DNA of 20,040 bases from assembly GCA_009602725.1 (NCBI GenBank), contig WELB01000082.1, forward strand, positions 547,540 to 567,579, given 5' to 3'. A program made the position numbers and the translations under genes. The DNA is from Spirogloea muscicola (taxonomy: Eukaryota > Streptophyta > Zygnematophyceae > Spirogloeales > Spirogloeaceae). Below the pieces are notes generated by a model. That model was not told the origin of the DNA. It was given only the letters and a program-made list of their open reading frames with translations, and ran no database searches. Of the stretch, positions 1-10,800 are shown piece after piece. Positions within the stretch are counted from its first letter, which is position 1; the number at the start of each line of letters is the position of its first letter.

Positions 1-10
1 CGCCGGCGGC

Positions 11-3000
11 ATGATCCTGGCGCTGGAGCAGGCCGCGGCGGTGCCTGCTGCCACTGGCCCTGCGGCGGCTCGCTCCGCACGGCCCCTCGCCTCGGCGCCG
101 CCGGCGCGCCGCAGCCAGCGCCTGGCGAGGAGCGGCTGGCCGCATGGGAGGCTCCGGCTCGCTGGAGTCCGAGCCTTGCCCGCTGGACGAGTCGCAGCCG
201 TCGACATCCGCTCGTCGACAAGCTGTAACGTCAAGACTGTAGCTGCGCACCGGCAGCAGGGCGCGCAGGCCGTCAAGTCAGAGAGCGCCGGCGCCGTGGC
301 AGTGAAGCCGTCACAGCCGCCGAGCTCGGCCTCCAGGAGGCTCCTCTCCCTTCTGCCGGCGCAGGCGCCCACCACCGTCATCACCTCCTTGCTCGTCAAC
401 TACTCGCTCGCCATGTCGGACTGGTGGAGCTTCCAGCAGCAGGCCGCCAGCAGGATGGGCTCCCTCGCAAACGCCCTCCCGCTGGGGAGCTCCGTCAGCA
501 AGATCCGGTTGCAGCTTCCCCAGCTGCCGCGCTGGCGCCTCGGAGGTGCTCAAGCCCCAGAGGTGCAGGAGCTGCTGGGGGAGGAGCAGCGGCTTGCTCC
601 GGGGGAGAGCGTTGTCAACGAGGAGGCCCTGCGCGGCGACAACGAGGACGAGGTCAGTGTACAATGCCGCGTTCCTCTGGACGGTGCACACTGTTGTTGA
701 CAACGCCAGCTTGTCCCTTGAAGATGGCTTTGCTCCTGTGTGGCGTGCTAACGTTTGCAACAAGGAAATGATCTTGCTCGTTGACGTTGGTTTGGTGGGT
801 GGCGCACAACCTCGTCCATCGGCAGGTCGCTGCGGTGACGCGCGACGATGCTGTTCCGGGCATCTTATGGGAGCAGCGTAAGAAGGATGTTGAGGAGGAG
901 CAGCGCAAGCGCCCGACATTCACAAGCCCAGGATTCAGCTACTCCGCAGCTGGCCTGCTATTCCCATACCACCTAGGCGTGACTCAGTACCTCATTGACG
1001 CGGCGCTGATCACTGTGAGTTCGCCCATCATGTTCGCCCTGCTTACATGGTCCAAGCCTTTCACTTAGACACAGGGTCCAAGCCTTTCACTTGGACACTT
1101 TTTTGGCAGGAGTGAAGAGGAAGTATGTGTATCCAGCATCTTACTGACTGAGTCTAGCCTTTGACGAACATGAGCCGCTGATCTCGAGAAGACCCACTTT
1201 GGATTTGAGCAGGAGTCGACTCCACTGGCGGGCTCGTCGGCTGGAGCGATTATCTGTGCTGTAGTCGCCTCAGGAGTTAGCATGCGTGCGGCTGTCGAGG
1301 CCACCAAGGAGCTGGGCAAAGATTGCCGGGAGTTTGGGACGGCCTTCCGCCTTGGGGTGAGCTGTCGCTTGAGCGACTCCAGCTCCGCCGTGGTTCACCC
1401 TGGACGAGTCTGACACTCTTGAGAAGGGCACATATTGCTAGCAAGCTTAGCATTTATAGACCATGCTTGCTTAGCTGTTGTTTGGGCAGTGAGGATGAGC
1501 CAGGGCGTCATGGGAGACCAATCTGGGCTGCTTTCGTAATCCACTGATCGGCATCGTGTTGTCACAGGCTGTGCTTAGGAAGTTCTTGAGAAGCTTCTTG
1601 CCAGATGATGCGCATATCAGCTGCAATGGCAGGATCAGAGGTGAGTGTTGCTGCGTCACTCAGTGCTCTCGTGCTGTTTGCGAGTCTGGCAAAGTTGGAG
1701 GTTGTAAACCTGTGGCACAATCTAGGGTTTAGAGTGTTGGCTGTGGAGGAAACTACGGGACAGGAACGATGATGTGCAACTGCTTATGACATGAACTGCA
1801 GGACTTAACAGCAGACCTCCTTCCAACACTTACTGAGCAGTGCAATGCAACATGTTTTCCTCTTCACAGTGGCAGTCACGCAAGTGTTTCGTGCACCACG
1901 TGGAATTTTAGTAGATCAGTTTGATGACAAAGAGGATCTCATCAACGCCCTGCTAACGTCCTGCTACATTCCAGGGTAAGGTCCTCTTCTAGACTTCGTC
2001 ATCTGGTTTTGTACATGTACTTAGAGTGATACATCAGTGAAGGATGTGATACGATGAGCAATGCCAAAAGTTGCAGCTCTGTCCTCAAGAGCAAAGATTG
2101 ACTGCAACACAAGAAGAATGTGTAGCAGCCCTCCATCTGCATAGCAGCCATTCATCACGATCTGCGCTGCACTTGCTAGTGTACAACCCCTTCTTAGTCG
2201 ATATTGCTCTTTATAGTAACATTACAACTGTACAAAATACAATATTCAAGAGTATATTATACAGCTGCAACTAGTATATTTCAAGGTGCGAGGGTCAAAA
2301 TGAAACATTGGCACAGCACCTTCCGGAGGCACTTGCTTGTGGATTCTGAAAGAGTCAACCCCTTTTCAGATTCTTGGCTCCAGCTCCCATGACCTGGTTC
2401 CGTGATCGCTATTGCGTGGATGGTGGTATCTCGCTCTTCATGCCTCCCACTGCAACCTCTGAGACGGTGAGCACCTTTTAAGTGCTCAAGTCTATCTCTT
2501 CTGTTGCTTTCTGCTATCTGCCTATATATTCAGCTCGGCCTCGCAACTTCAAGGAGCTCATTAGTTATAGCTGCAAACTGCAAGGCAAGCATATGATGAC
2601 GGACATATGGTTGCAGGTGAGGGTGTGCTGCTTTCCCGCATCCGCGCTGGGGCTGACTAATATTGGTATCAGTCCAGACCTGCGCCCTGAGAATCGTGCC
2701 ACGATGAGAGAGGTATGCATACATTTCAATTTTTGCCTGCTCTTTCTGATGAAACTTCTTACGCTTGTCATTCCTTGGTTGTGCAGCTAGGCTTCAGAAT
2801 CTTATGATTGCTGTTTGAGCAGCTTCAAGCAAAGGGTCACTGTGATGCAGATCACCCTGCAACTTTTTACGCCTTCCCTGGTGCACATAGATTACGGAAT
2901 GTGGAGTTTGGCTTTGCAACTTGCTGCACCTGCTAAGCTCTTCTGCTGTTCCAATGCAGCTGTTCAACTGGGCGCTGGAACCTGCTACAGATGATATCTT

Positions 3001-3139
3001 GGAGATCCTCTATGAGGATGGTTACAAGGATGCTGCAATGTGGCATGAGCATCGCAAGCAGGGGTTGGAGAGTGGCACTGATGAGGCCACATCCACTCTC
3101 AAGGAACAGTTGACACCAGAGTTGGTAGCTGCTGAATGA
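11..3139 (+). CDS. patatin-like phospholipase (acyl hydrolase), eight exons, 5' end possibly outside the window
   Basis: Exons by phase and GT..AG borders: 11-652, 826-1014, 1213-1356, 1568-1640, 1870-1975, 2370-2466, 2617-2712, 2960-3139 (TGA); about 508 codons. The family hydrolyses acyl esters of membrane lipids with a Ser-Asp dyad. Exon 2 carries SAAGLLFPYHLGV, which takes the place of the oxyanion region. Exon 3 carries the nucleophile elbow GSSAG (Ser at 1237-1239). Exon 6 carries the catalytic Asp in VDGG. Exons 4-8 hold further conserved blocks: NGRIR, RAPRGILVDQFD, ISPDLRPENRATMRE and NWALEP. From memory it resembles the plant group containing Arabidopsis At1g33270. The first ~90 residues are rich in Ala, Arg and Ser and could be a plastid transit peptide (inference). 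The frame stays open to the left edge, so ATG 11 is only a candidate start. The canonical Gly-rich GGGxRG loop is absent. Family assignment is secure; substrate and location are not. Confidence 0.9.
1049..1099. repeat. 26-bp tandem duplication in lipase intron 2
   Basis: Two adjacent copies with a period of 26 bases share GGTCCAAGCCTTTCACTT; they differ at the following A/G and near the ends. The pair lies about 35 bases inside the intron that starts at 1015. It looks like a recent local duplication and has no evident coding role. Confidence 0.75.
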
Positions 3140-3797
3140 CCAGGAGCGTGGTGGCTATTAGCAATGACTATGACAAGGCCACGTCATCCACCTCGAGTTC
3201 GTGGGTTGTGTTGGGTTGCTCACAACCAATTGGTTGGGTCACATTGCTCCCGTGTCCCTAGCCTATCCTATGTCGTAGGCAATTTGTCCATATCAATTTG
3301 ACCTGCTCAACTCAGTTCGTTACTTGCTCCACAAGCGAATTAAATGTATGCAGAAGAGATTGGCCTTAAAAGCAAAGACACATAGGAAGGGTCTCAAAAG
3401 CTAGACATTGTATCTGAAGTCCACAGGTTGTAGAAAAGGCATTTGTTTCACAACTGGGTGAAGCTCCCAGGATATGTACCCAAGTGATGCACTGACAGAC
3501 TCCATCACAAGATTACTCATTCTCTTCAAGCACATGATCGCTGCACATTCTTGAGTACTGCCTGTAGTCTTTGGAAGGGGGCCATCAGCTCTCCTTAATT
3601 GTTATCCAGGTGGTTTGATTGCACAGCCATGCTAAACTCATTGTGGAGATATCTTCTGGACCAATGGACCAGAAGAGCTTTGCAAGTGCCTGGAAAAAGG
3701 ACTGAGCATCGTGTAGGCCACTAGATGGTGCTATTATAGTCTTATACTTATGAGATGGTTGTGTATAGAATGTTCTTTCAACTTGCAGACCTTTTAT
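3140..3797. other. intergenic region between convergent genes
   Basis: This stretch holds the 3' flank of the lipase gene and probably that of the minus-strand gene ending near 3798. Both strands are AT-rich with frequent stops. I see no conserved protein motif, RNA gene or long repeat. Confidence 0.5.
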
Positions 3798-5918
3798 TTT
3801 GAAAGCATTGGCTTGGCAGAGGGATCGTCCTCAGGCATAAGTACTGCTGCAGAGCCTGACAGAGACTTGATACAGAGGTTTGTGCACTGCCAATGTCCTT
3901 ATAGAAATCAACTGATCAGCATACAGGTCGCAGAGAGGCCATGTAAAAGGCTGTAGTGTTGAAGCACTGAGTAACTTCTCTAGATTTAATATTCGAACAG
4001 GAGGCAGCATAGAGAGCATTGACCTACTGTTGTTGGACTGCATGAATGTTGCATTTGATGTAGAGTACCCTATCTATCGAGGGTGGCCAGGGTGACCACA
4101 CTAGTGTGAGAGAGAGCACGAATGTATGCCACGGATGAACTGCAGCCACAACGCATGATCAATGTAAAGTGCCACATGCCGGCGCAAAAGGCCCAAAGCG
4201 CAGCTGAGCGGGCTCTGTTTGCTTAACAGCAATAGTCATGCATCTTGCACCAGCCTAGGAGCAGCAGACACGATGGTGTCTTGAGAAATATCTCGGAAAT
4301 ATATGACACCTCCTGCTCTTCTGCAAGTAATACTCCATCTCGTGCTCGCACAGTGCTCACGCTATGCAGCTTCTGCAAGGATCAAAACTTGCTTGAGGGT
4401 GGTCAAGACAGTTGGTTATGACAGGTGATCTCTGCAGCATATGCCCCATTGAGCATAGGCACTTATTACCATCTTAGCCATAATTCCCACCTGAGGATGA
4501 GTCATGAGCCTCGCTTGGACTCGCTTCGCATATGAAGCCATTGAGAACTGCAAGTTCTGCAGACCCCCATAAAACGCCCAGGTGCAGGCGTGATCTGCAT
4601 GTATCAACTGCTGGACTTCGTGACAGTGTCCCAAGACTGCCTGTGCCGTTTGATAAGACGCCAGTGGAAAGAGAAGCTTCTGTTATTTACAGAGCCTGTG
4701 AAGAGGATCAAGTCCACCTTGCCTAAGTTTGAAAGATGCTGATTGTTGGAGCAATTATTTACCTGGTCCAGTCAAAGCACTGCCGTTCGCGTCACCAACT
4801 CAAACACCTTCAACTGGGGGTCGAACGTAAACGGTGCCCCGCTGCGCAAGCTGCAACAATTTGCAAGAGGAAGCTCCCAGCTGCTTTAGCGAGCCCAGAC
4901 AGCTTAGGAAACGAGCGAGCAAGCAATGAAGCCCATCTGTGTCTGCTCAGCGTCAAGGGGTTAAGCATTAGGATCACCTTGAGGATGGGGAATGGCCAAC
5001 CTCCCCACTCCGCCTAGCTTGCCTCCTACGTCGTACCTTGGCAGCCGAACCTGGAAAAAGAAAAAAGAAAGGATTTCGGGTTTCAGAAGCCCATAGCTTT
5101 GTGTGATTGGCCCAAAAGACAAGGCAGTATTCTGGACTGGCAGTTGGGCTATTGGTTGCAGTGCAGGGAATGATGTTAACAGACACTTGGTAGTCTGTCA
5201 ACTGTGGAGTCAAGCACAACTTGGCAATTGGGCTGACCACCACTGGCAGGCTGCTCGGCATCCGCCGCCGGCTGGCTGGCTTCGCCACCGCTGCCCGTCG
5301 ACTGTGGGTGCCGTCGGCTTTCCGTGAGCGGCGAGCAGTCGGCCAGTGGAAGCGTGGGGCCCACGACGCGCTCGCCGCCTGCATGGGGCACGGTGTACCG
5401 CCTGGCGAGGTCCTCCACCAGCGCCTGGGCCTCTCTCTGCTTCCTCTTCTTCATCCCCTTCCGCTGCGCTCTGGTGAGGGCACTCGGAGAGCTCGGCGCG
5501 CCGGCTGCGTCCTCTCTGACGTCGTCGGGTGCGCTTGCCTCCTGCGAGCGCTCGTCGTCTGCACACTGACAGTAGGAAGAGGCGACCATTGTGGACCCGC
5601 CGATGTATTGGGCACCCAGCTTGCGCAGCGGCAGACGCCGTCGACTCGCAGCCTCGTGGAGCATCGTGGCACCGCACCTCGCCCTAGCGCAGCCGGGCAG
5701 GGCGCGCCGTCGGCTCCCCACTGGATGCCAGGGGCATCGTCGCGCCGCACCGGCGGCTCGTCCTGGACGGGACAGGCGGGACCACGATGACCACTCGCAG
5801 CCTGTGGGTCCGAGCCCGTCGAGGCGGCGGCCCCGAAGACCCTGCCGAGCACGGCGGCGCGGAAGGCGGCGGCCCGCCGGCGCTGCGCGCGCGGGGCGCC
5901 CGACGCCGTGGCCGCCAT
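3798..5918 (-). CDS. unrecognised multi-exon protein gene (approximate limits)
   Basis: I do not recognise the product. Two exons are well supported by open frame, phase and borders. The first is 4679-4491, 63 codons, with HEVQQLIHADHACTWAFYGG and FSMASYAKRVQARL. The second is 4372-4310, 21 codons, containing RARDGVLLAEEQE, and it joins the first in phase 0. Probable neighbours are 4850-4781 (APFTFDPQLKVFELV; its 3' border is uncertain) and one from 4214 to about 4120 (LLRRHVALYIDHALWLQ), which also enters in phase 0. The 5' end is probably the GC-rich block at 5918-5176. It has an ATG at 5918 (MAATASGAPRAQRRR) and, in another frame, a charged stretch ALTRAQRKGMKKRKQREAQ, so at least one junction there is unresolved. 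A plausible last exon ends with PEDDPSAKPMLSK at a TAA near 3798. The predicted protein looks helical and mostly soluble. The GC-rich start and AT-rich end match the neighbours and support the strand. Confidence 0.5.
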
Positions 5919-6140
5919 GGCTGGGGGCGCAGCGGAGCAGTGCGAGGGACGAGCAAGGGCCCCCACTAGCGGACCCAACGAACGCAAGGAAAGAAGCGAC
6001 TGCCGCTTACTGGAAGGCAGTGGCTGCGAGGCCCATCAGCCCAAAAGGCCAGCCCAAACCTCAGGCGACAAGCAGGGACCAGGTAACTGGGGAAACTAAA
6101 TTTTCCCTACATAATTGTTAGAGATACGCCACATAGTCGT

Positions 6141-6257
6141 GATACGATCATACCAGGGCCACCACACCGGATCCCATCAGAACTCCGCAGTTAAGCTCCC
6201 TTGGGCGAAAATAGTACTGGGATGGGTGACCTCCCGGGAAGTCCTCGTGTCGTATCC
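6141..6257 (+). rRNA. 5S ribosomal RNA, full length
   Basis: This is a complete eukaryotic 5S rRNA gene of about 117 bases. It contains the conserved blocks CGGATCCCATCAGAACTCCG and GGGATGGGTGACCTCCCGGG. The ends pair as helix I (GATACGA at the 5' end with TCGTATC at the 3' end). The internal RNA polymerase III control region, including box C around 6215-6232, is present. A TTTT terminator follows at 6263-6266. It lies between two protein genes and appears to head a small, decayed tandem cluster. I see no change that would clearly break the fold. The exact ends may be off by one or two bases. Confidence 0.93.
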
Positions 6258-6262
6258 ACCCG

Positions 6263-6266
6263 TTTT
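6263..6266 (+). terminator. RNA polymerase III T-tract terminator of the 5S gene
   Basis: Four T residues, six bases after the end of the 5S gene, in the context CCCGTTTTGAACC. T4 is the minimal usual Pol III stop. Confidence 0.7.
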
Positions 6267-6288
6267 GAACCTGCTATTCTATCTACCA

Positions 6289-6358
6289 CAGGTAGCTCCT
6301 TTGGGCGAGAATAGTACTGGGATGGGTGACCTCCCGGGAAGTCCTCGTGTCGTATCCA
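6289..6358 (+). pseudogene. 5'-truncated 5S rRNA copy
   Basis: The sequence repeats the 3' ~65-70 bases of the 5S gene at 6141 almost exactly, from AGCTCC(T)TTGGGCGA through GTCCTCGTGTCGTATCCA. The first ~46 bases of the gene are missing, so the box A half of the promoter and helix I cannot form. It starts about 30 bases after the complete gene. Its own TTTT and spacer do not follow directly; they reappear at 6761. Confidence 0.85.
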
Positions 6359-6746
6359 GGCTTGCACGGCGCGCTGTGTCCCGCAGGCGCGGTGAGCCGG
6401 CTGACTTCAACGCCGCTGGCTCGTGGGCTCAGGTGTATCGTATGCGCTTGTCCGTCTCCCTCCAGCGGTCCATGGCCCACGCCTTGCATCTGCGTGCTGG
6501 CCGTGCTCTCGCTGCGGCCTCCGGCTTTCGTCAGGGGGATAGTTTACCGGCAGCTAGTCTGTCGGATGTGAGGCTCCTCACTCGTAACTTCTAAGTGGTC
6601 CATCCTCCCCCGTTCTGCCATAGCCTCTTCAGGCCCCGCAGTCGCTGCTGAGCTCGTAGTTTGGCCCCTTCGAACCTTGTCAATTCTTTTCGGGCTGGCT
6701 TCTCACAGCCCTTGCCCCCATTGGGAGAGCCACTTCTTCTTCTTCT
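6359..6746. mobile_element. putative 388-bp insertion in the 5S spacer, flanked by a 14-bp direct repeat
   Basis: The 14-mer TCGTGTCGTATCCA lies directly left (6345-6358) and right (6747-6760) of this segment. The left copy is the end of the truncated 5S unit. The right copy is followed by the same spacer (CCCGTTTTGAACCTGCTATTCTA) that follows the complete 5S gene. Removing 6359-6746 and one 14-mer restores a normal 5S-spacer junction, as expected of a target-site duplication. The insert is GC-rich at its left end and finishes in a short CTT microsatellite (6732-6748), as some SINEs or truncated LINEs do. One 5S-derived frame stays open to 6594, but I recognise no protein in it, and no A or B box stands out. 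It could also be a duplicated genomic fragment. Confidence 0.45.
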
Positions 6747-6801
6747 TCGTGTCGTATCCAACCCCGTTTTGAACCTGCTATTCTACTGCAGGTACTTTGG
6801 G
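6747..6801 (+). repeat. displaced 5S 3' end, spacer and start of a further relic unit
   Basis: The last 14 bases of the 5S unit are followed by the spacer, including TTTT at 6767-6770, and then GCAGGTACTTTGGG. That last stretch matches the beginning of the truncated copy at 6289 (CAGGTAGCTCCTTTGGG). Similarity is lost beyond about 6801, so any third 5S unit has decayed or was cut off. Confidence 0.7.
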
Positions 6802-7022
6802 TCTTTCTTTCCAGGCCCTTCTTTGGCAACATATCTCTCTATAAGAAAGCATTTCACAGCCCTCGCCCCGCTGCTGCTTCTGTGAGTTGTGGTCTTTTGG
6901 CACATTCACCAGCTCGTGCCGTTCAAAATCCTCACTGATGCGCTCCCAATCGTGAGCCGCGGTCTACGTTGCCTATTTCATGTCTTGTGGAGCACCGGTT
7001 GCTTTCATGGCTTTCATAGCCT

Positions 7023-7295
7023 TCATGGCGTGCATGAGAGGTGACACTCTGCACCTCGTGACGCGGAGGCTGGGAAGTCGGCCAACTCGTCCGTCCAAAA
7101 TCTGGGCGCCTTCTCATAATACGACATCTGTGCGCTCATTATCGTGCTAAGCAGCAGAGAGGAGATATGGAGTTCGTGCTCCATCGCTGCTCTCTGCACA
7201 ATCAAGACCTTGAATTCGCGTCCACACATTCCACTTAATTGTCCCCCTTGAGAGGGACCCTTTCTGTGCACACAACCTGCTTCACACCACTCCAC
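7023..7295 (-). CDS. orphan ORF of 90 codons, weak
   Basis: This ATG-to-TGA frame is uninterrupted. Its composition is not low-complexity and includes MEHELHISSLLLSTIM and YYEKAPRFWTDELADFP, which look protein-like. I recognise no family. It has no partner exons and lies in otherwise gene-poor sequence. It may be a chance ORF, a remnant of a dead gene or an isolated exon. Confidence 0.2.
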   Translation of the reverse strand: MEWCEAGCVHRKGPSQGGQLSGMCGREFKVLIVQRAAMEHELHISSLLLSTIMSAQMSYYEKAPRFWTDELADFPASASRGAECHLSCTP

Positions 7296-7386
7296 AAATT
7301 GCTGCTGCAGAATTTCTTCCCAACACCGTCATTTCTCCTACGCCGAAGCTTAGCCAAAGGCATACGAAATTGCCGAGAAAATGGCA

Positions 7387-7437
7387 GGCCGTTGGCAGCT
7401 GATGGCCGTTAGCAGCTGCTGGCCGTTGGCAGGTCTT
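7387..7437. repeat. 17-bp tandem repeat, three copies
   Basis: Three head-to-tail units begin GGCCGTTGGCAGCTGAT, GGCCGTTAGCAGCTGCT and GGCCGTTGGCAGGTCTT. Unit 2 differs from unit 1 at three positions and unit 3 at a few near its end. It is a short intergenic minisatellite. Confidence 0.85.
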
Positions 7438-7815
7438 CATGCCACAAGTTTCACTCTATGCCTCACAACAGACAATGCTCACAAGGCTCACTGCTTAGTC
7501 ACCAGCCTAAGAAGTTCATAGTTCAAGCCCATCTTGGGCGTATCCAATTTGATGTCCCTGCTTCTAACTTGTCAACAACTTCCTGAGCTGCCAAGCACCA
7601 ATGCAGGTCTCAGTGCAGGCCCTCACTCAGCACAGGCATGGGCTGCACCGTGGCTGATGTCGCGAGGAACAACCCAATGAGTACAGCAGACCAGCCAACC
7701 CCTTATCCAGGACTATCGGTTGAATAGACAAGAAGGACAAGAAGCTTATAGTATTATATTTTGATTGGATATGCAACCAGCAATAACGAAGAATGGGGTC
7801 GTCCTCTTGGCATAT

Positions 7816-10800
7816 CTACAACCTACGACTTTGCAAGTCTAGTCTGTCCTCGTGGTCAGCAGTATCCACACTGGACTGCTGCCGCAATTCTGACTGTATA
7901 CTGTGAATCAGGTTGCCTAGCTCTTCAACAAGATCGTGGCGCCTCCCATGCGTAACTTGCAAAATTTGCATAGCCCGCATCAGCTCTTCCAGCGCGGGAC
8001 CTAAGCGACCCAGATGCCTGTTGAAGGGTGACAACCAACATCCATCAGATACTGGAGCCATCTGTCAAGAAGCCCAGTAGCAAGCTTTCAATATCATTTC
8101 TATGATGGTGAGATAACAGTAGCACACATACGCCAGCAATTTTCCAAGCGTGTAGTACTGCAGTCCAAGGAGCGGTGACCAGGGTGGATATGAAGCTGTG
8201 AAAGCAGGGAGGGATGACCAGCAACTGTCAGCTTGAAGTGAGCATGTGGAGTCCACATGCACAGAGTGGATCGCTCTTCCAAAAAATTCATCTGCTCGCC
8301 AACCTAACAGCTGCTATCTATGTATCATTGGTCACACGTGCTAGGTAATACTGAGATGGGTGGCCTCAATTGACACGGTTTGTGTGCTGACCTTCGTATG
8401 ATGGTATAGTTGCGACACATGTAGCAGTGGCAGCTTCCCAAGCCTCATCTTGCAGGTGGCACTGCATAGCAAAGAATGTGAGACTTCAGAGCCACTTGCG
8501 CATGCGGCTTTCTGCTGAGCGTTAGGTACAATGCTGATGCCAAGGAGGTGGAGCGGACCTTCAGGATCGTTTCCCTGGTCTGCAGCAGGGGAATGGATAG
8601 TGGATGGAAGACTTGTGCTTGCAGATCCTCCAGGCCTCGTAGTGCTGTCAGAGCCACGTTAGTGGGCCCTGGCAATTGATGTCAAGAAGCAGCTCAGTCG
8701 AGGCGTATACTGCATGGTCCTAAGACCATCATGCAGTGTGCGGCCAGAGGGACATCCCTTGACGTGACCACCACGTCAAACATCTGCGCTGACCTCTGAC
8801 TGAGGCTTGAGCCTCAGATCTTTCAGATGCTACCACAGAGGCCGCTATGCAGCCATACTGCAGGATACTGGATGACTGCACTCTGCTCAAGTCGGCCTCC
8901 CTCTCTTCCACCAGCCTGGCCCTGGCCTGCAACAGGGCCAGTTCCTGACGAGCTCCGCACGACCGGCAGACAAGGTCGCCACTATCACCTGCTACAATTG
9001 AGTAGCAAGATGAGCACCTCTTCAGCTTACTGGATCACGTCGAAACCAAGCCAGTATCAGGGTTATGAACATGGCATTGAAGAAAGCTACATCACAAGCA
9101 GCTCTCTATATATCGCTGACTCGAGAGTCAGATCTCACTGTGCAAACCTCTGCATACCTCATGTACAGACACGCAATTATTAAACTGCTGTGCTCAAAGC
9201 TTCTCTCTGGACATTCTTCATACAGTCAGAAAGCGGACACCTGCCGTGCTCATCTCAATACATGATGAGTAGTACCTCTCACCGGAGTTTGCGTACCACT
9301 GCAGTCCTCCTTACTGCAACGAAAGCCTTCCAACCTCTCATCCTCTTCATCTTCCACAGAAGTCCCCTGCAGTAAGATGGTCTGTCTAAATTCAGGAACC
9401 CACTCGAACGAAACACTAACCTAAGGGTGTCTTGCAAATGAGAGGTCAATTTTACAATTGTGACAAGGTTTACCTTCCTGGAGCAGCGAGAGCACTGGCA
9501 GACAAAGTGATAACCGCTGAGGAGGCTTTTCCTCCTGGTGTCCGTGCTCGCAGCCACCTCCACATAGCTAAATGTTACCTAGCAGCTCGCAGCATAGCAT
9601 AGACATCAGATCCGTCTGACCTGTAAGCAGCAGTGGTATGTCAAAGGCAGAGCCAGATTGATGTCATGATCTGATCAAGGACGAAGAGCACACCTCGGTG
9701 TCGGCAGGTATTGCTTCGACCGCCCTCACAACTGCCTTCTTCCCGTGGAAAGTGATGACAGCATTTGGAGCGCAGCTTCCATCCACAAGATGAATAACTA
9801 GGAGTATGTTATGCAACTCGGCCTTCTCTACAATATACAATCAGCACGATCATTGACAGTGGCTTACATACAACAACCATAGCCTTTGGACGAGTGTGCG
9901 TCCAGACTAACCTGTGATTCATGATGGACACAACCGGGTAGAGGCCAGTGCCAAGCGGCTTGAGCTCGCCATCGCAGATAGTGTGAGCGTTGCAAGCAAA
10001 CTGTGATTATGAGGGAACGGTATCAGAAGTCATGCTTCAAGAGAGCAAACATGCCCAGCGCCACGACTATGTGTCCATCGTTGCCGCCGAGCAATTTCAC
10101 AGCGACTTTCTACGCATGGTCTGCGGTTATTGTTCAGCCAAAGTACTAGCAACAGAGTGACGCCATTCGCAAGGAATAGGCAAGACGTCACAACCTACCC
10201 TGCAGAAGTTGTCAACAATCTCTCGGGGCTCAAACTCCTCCGGTCTGCCCAACGAGCGTACCAAGGTCGCCATCTGCGCAAATTCCAGTAGTCTCTCCTC
10301 TCCCATGTCGGTCATGTCTACTAGTCGTCAAGGTACACATGTCGAGAGGAAGTGGATGCTTGAAGCAATGTTGGATTGCTCCTAATTTGGACTCTGTATC
10401 TGCCAGCTTGCAGCAGGTCCCCCACTTGGGATGAGACAAGCGAACTTCAGTCTTGGAGAGAGATACGGGATGGGAGTGCTGCAACAATAGCAAAGTCGTC
10501 CGTTGACGTCTCTGAAAACATCTGGTGCCATGAGGGAAAGATGAGTTATAAGAAGAGGCTGCTTGGAAGCACGTTGGTACCTGCCTTAGCTGAACCACAT
10601 ACAATTTGTTGAACTCTGAGTTATCTTTCAGAAATGCAATGCATAGTATGACTTGACATAAATTGCCAGTCAACAGAAGGTACATATGGTGGCCCTTACT
10701 CCTCGTGCCTGGAGAGAACGCTTGAGGAGCAAGCGCAGCATCAGAAGTAAGGTTGGCGTGAGTGTCCTGCCCTTTTGCTCAAGAAGGTCTTTGAGCATGC

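Larger units (their letters stand above)
6761..7815. other. intergenic region between the 5S cluster and the SET-MYND gene
   Basis: Apart from the spacer relic at its left edge, a 17-bp triplet repeat and a weak orphan ORF, I see no conserved gene here. Two similar pieces, CACAGCCCTTGCCCC near 6705 and CACAGCCCTCGCCCC near 6856, suggest an old local duplication. Confidence 0.4.

Noticed and set aside
311-919. A 202-codon minus-strand frame at the left edge
   Set aside because: It is opposite the lipase first exon and crosses its first splice junction; no conserved motif.
5591-6121. A 176-codon plus-strand frame reaching the 5S gene
   Set aside because: Arg/Pro/Ala-rich with no domain. The GC polarity, the ATG at 5918 and the downstream exons favour the minus strand.
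6283-6571. Open frames running through the truncated 5S copy
   Set aside because: They read 5S rRNA sequence as codons (for example GDLPGSPRV), so their start is an artefact.
7490-7560. A possible tRNA-like box B (GTTCAAGCCCATC) near 7520
   Set aside because: No matching box A, acceptor stem or cloverleaf could be built around it.
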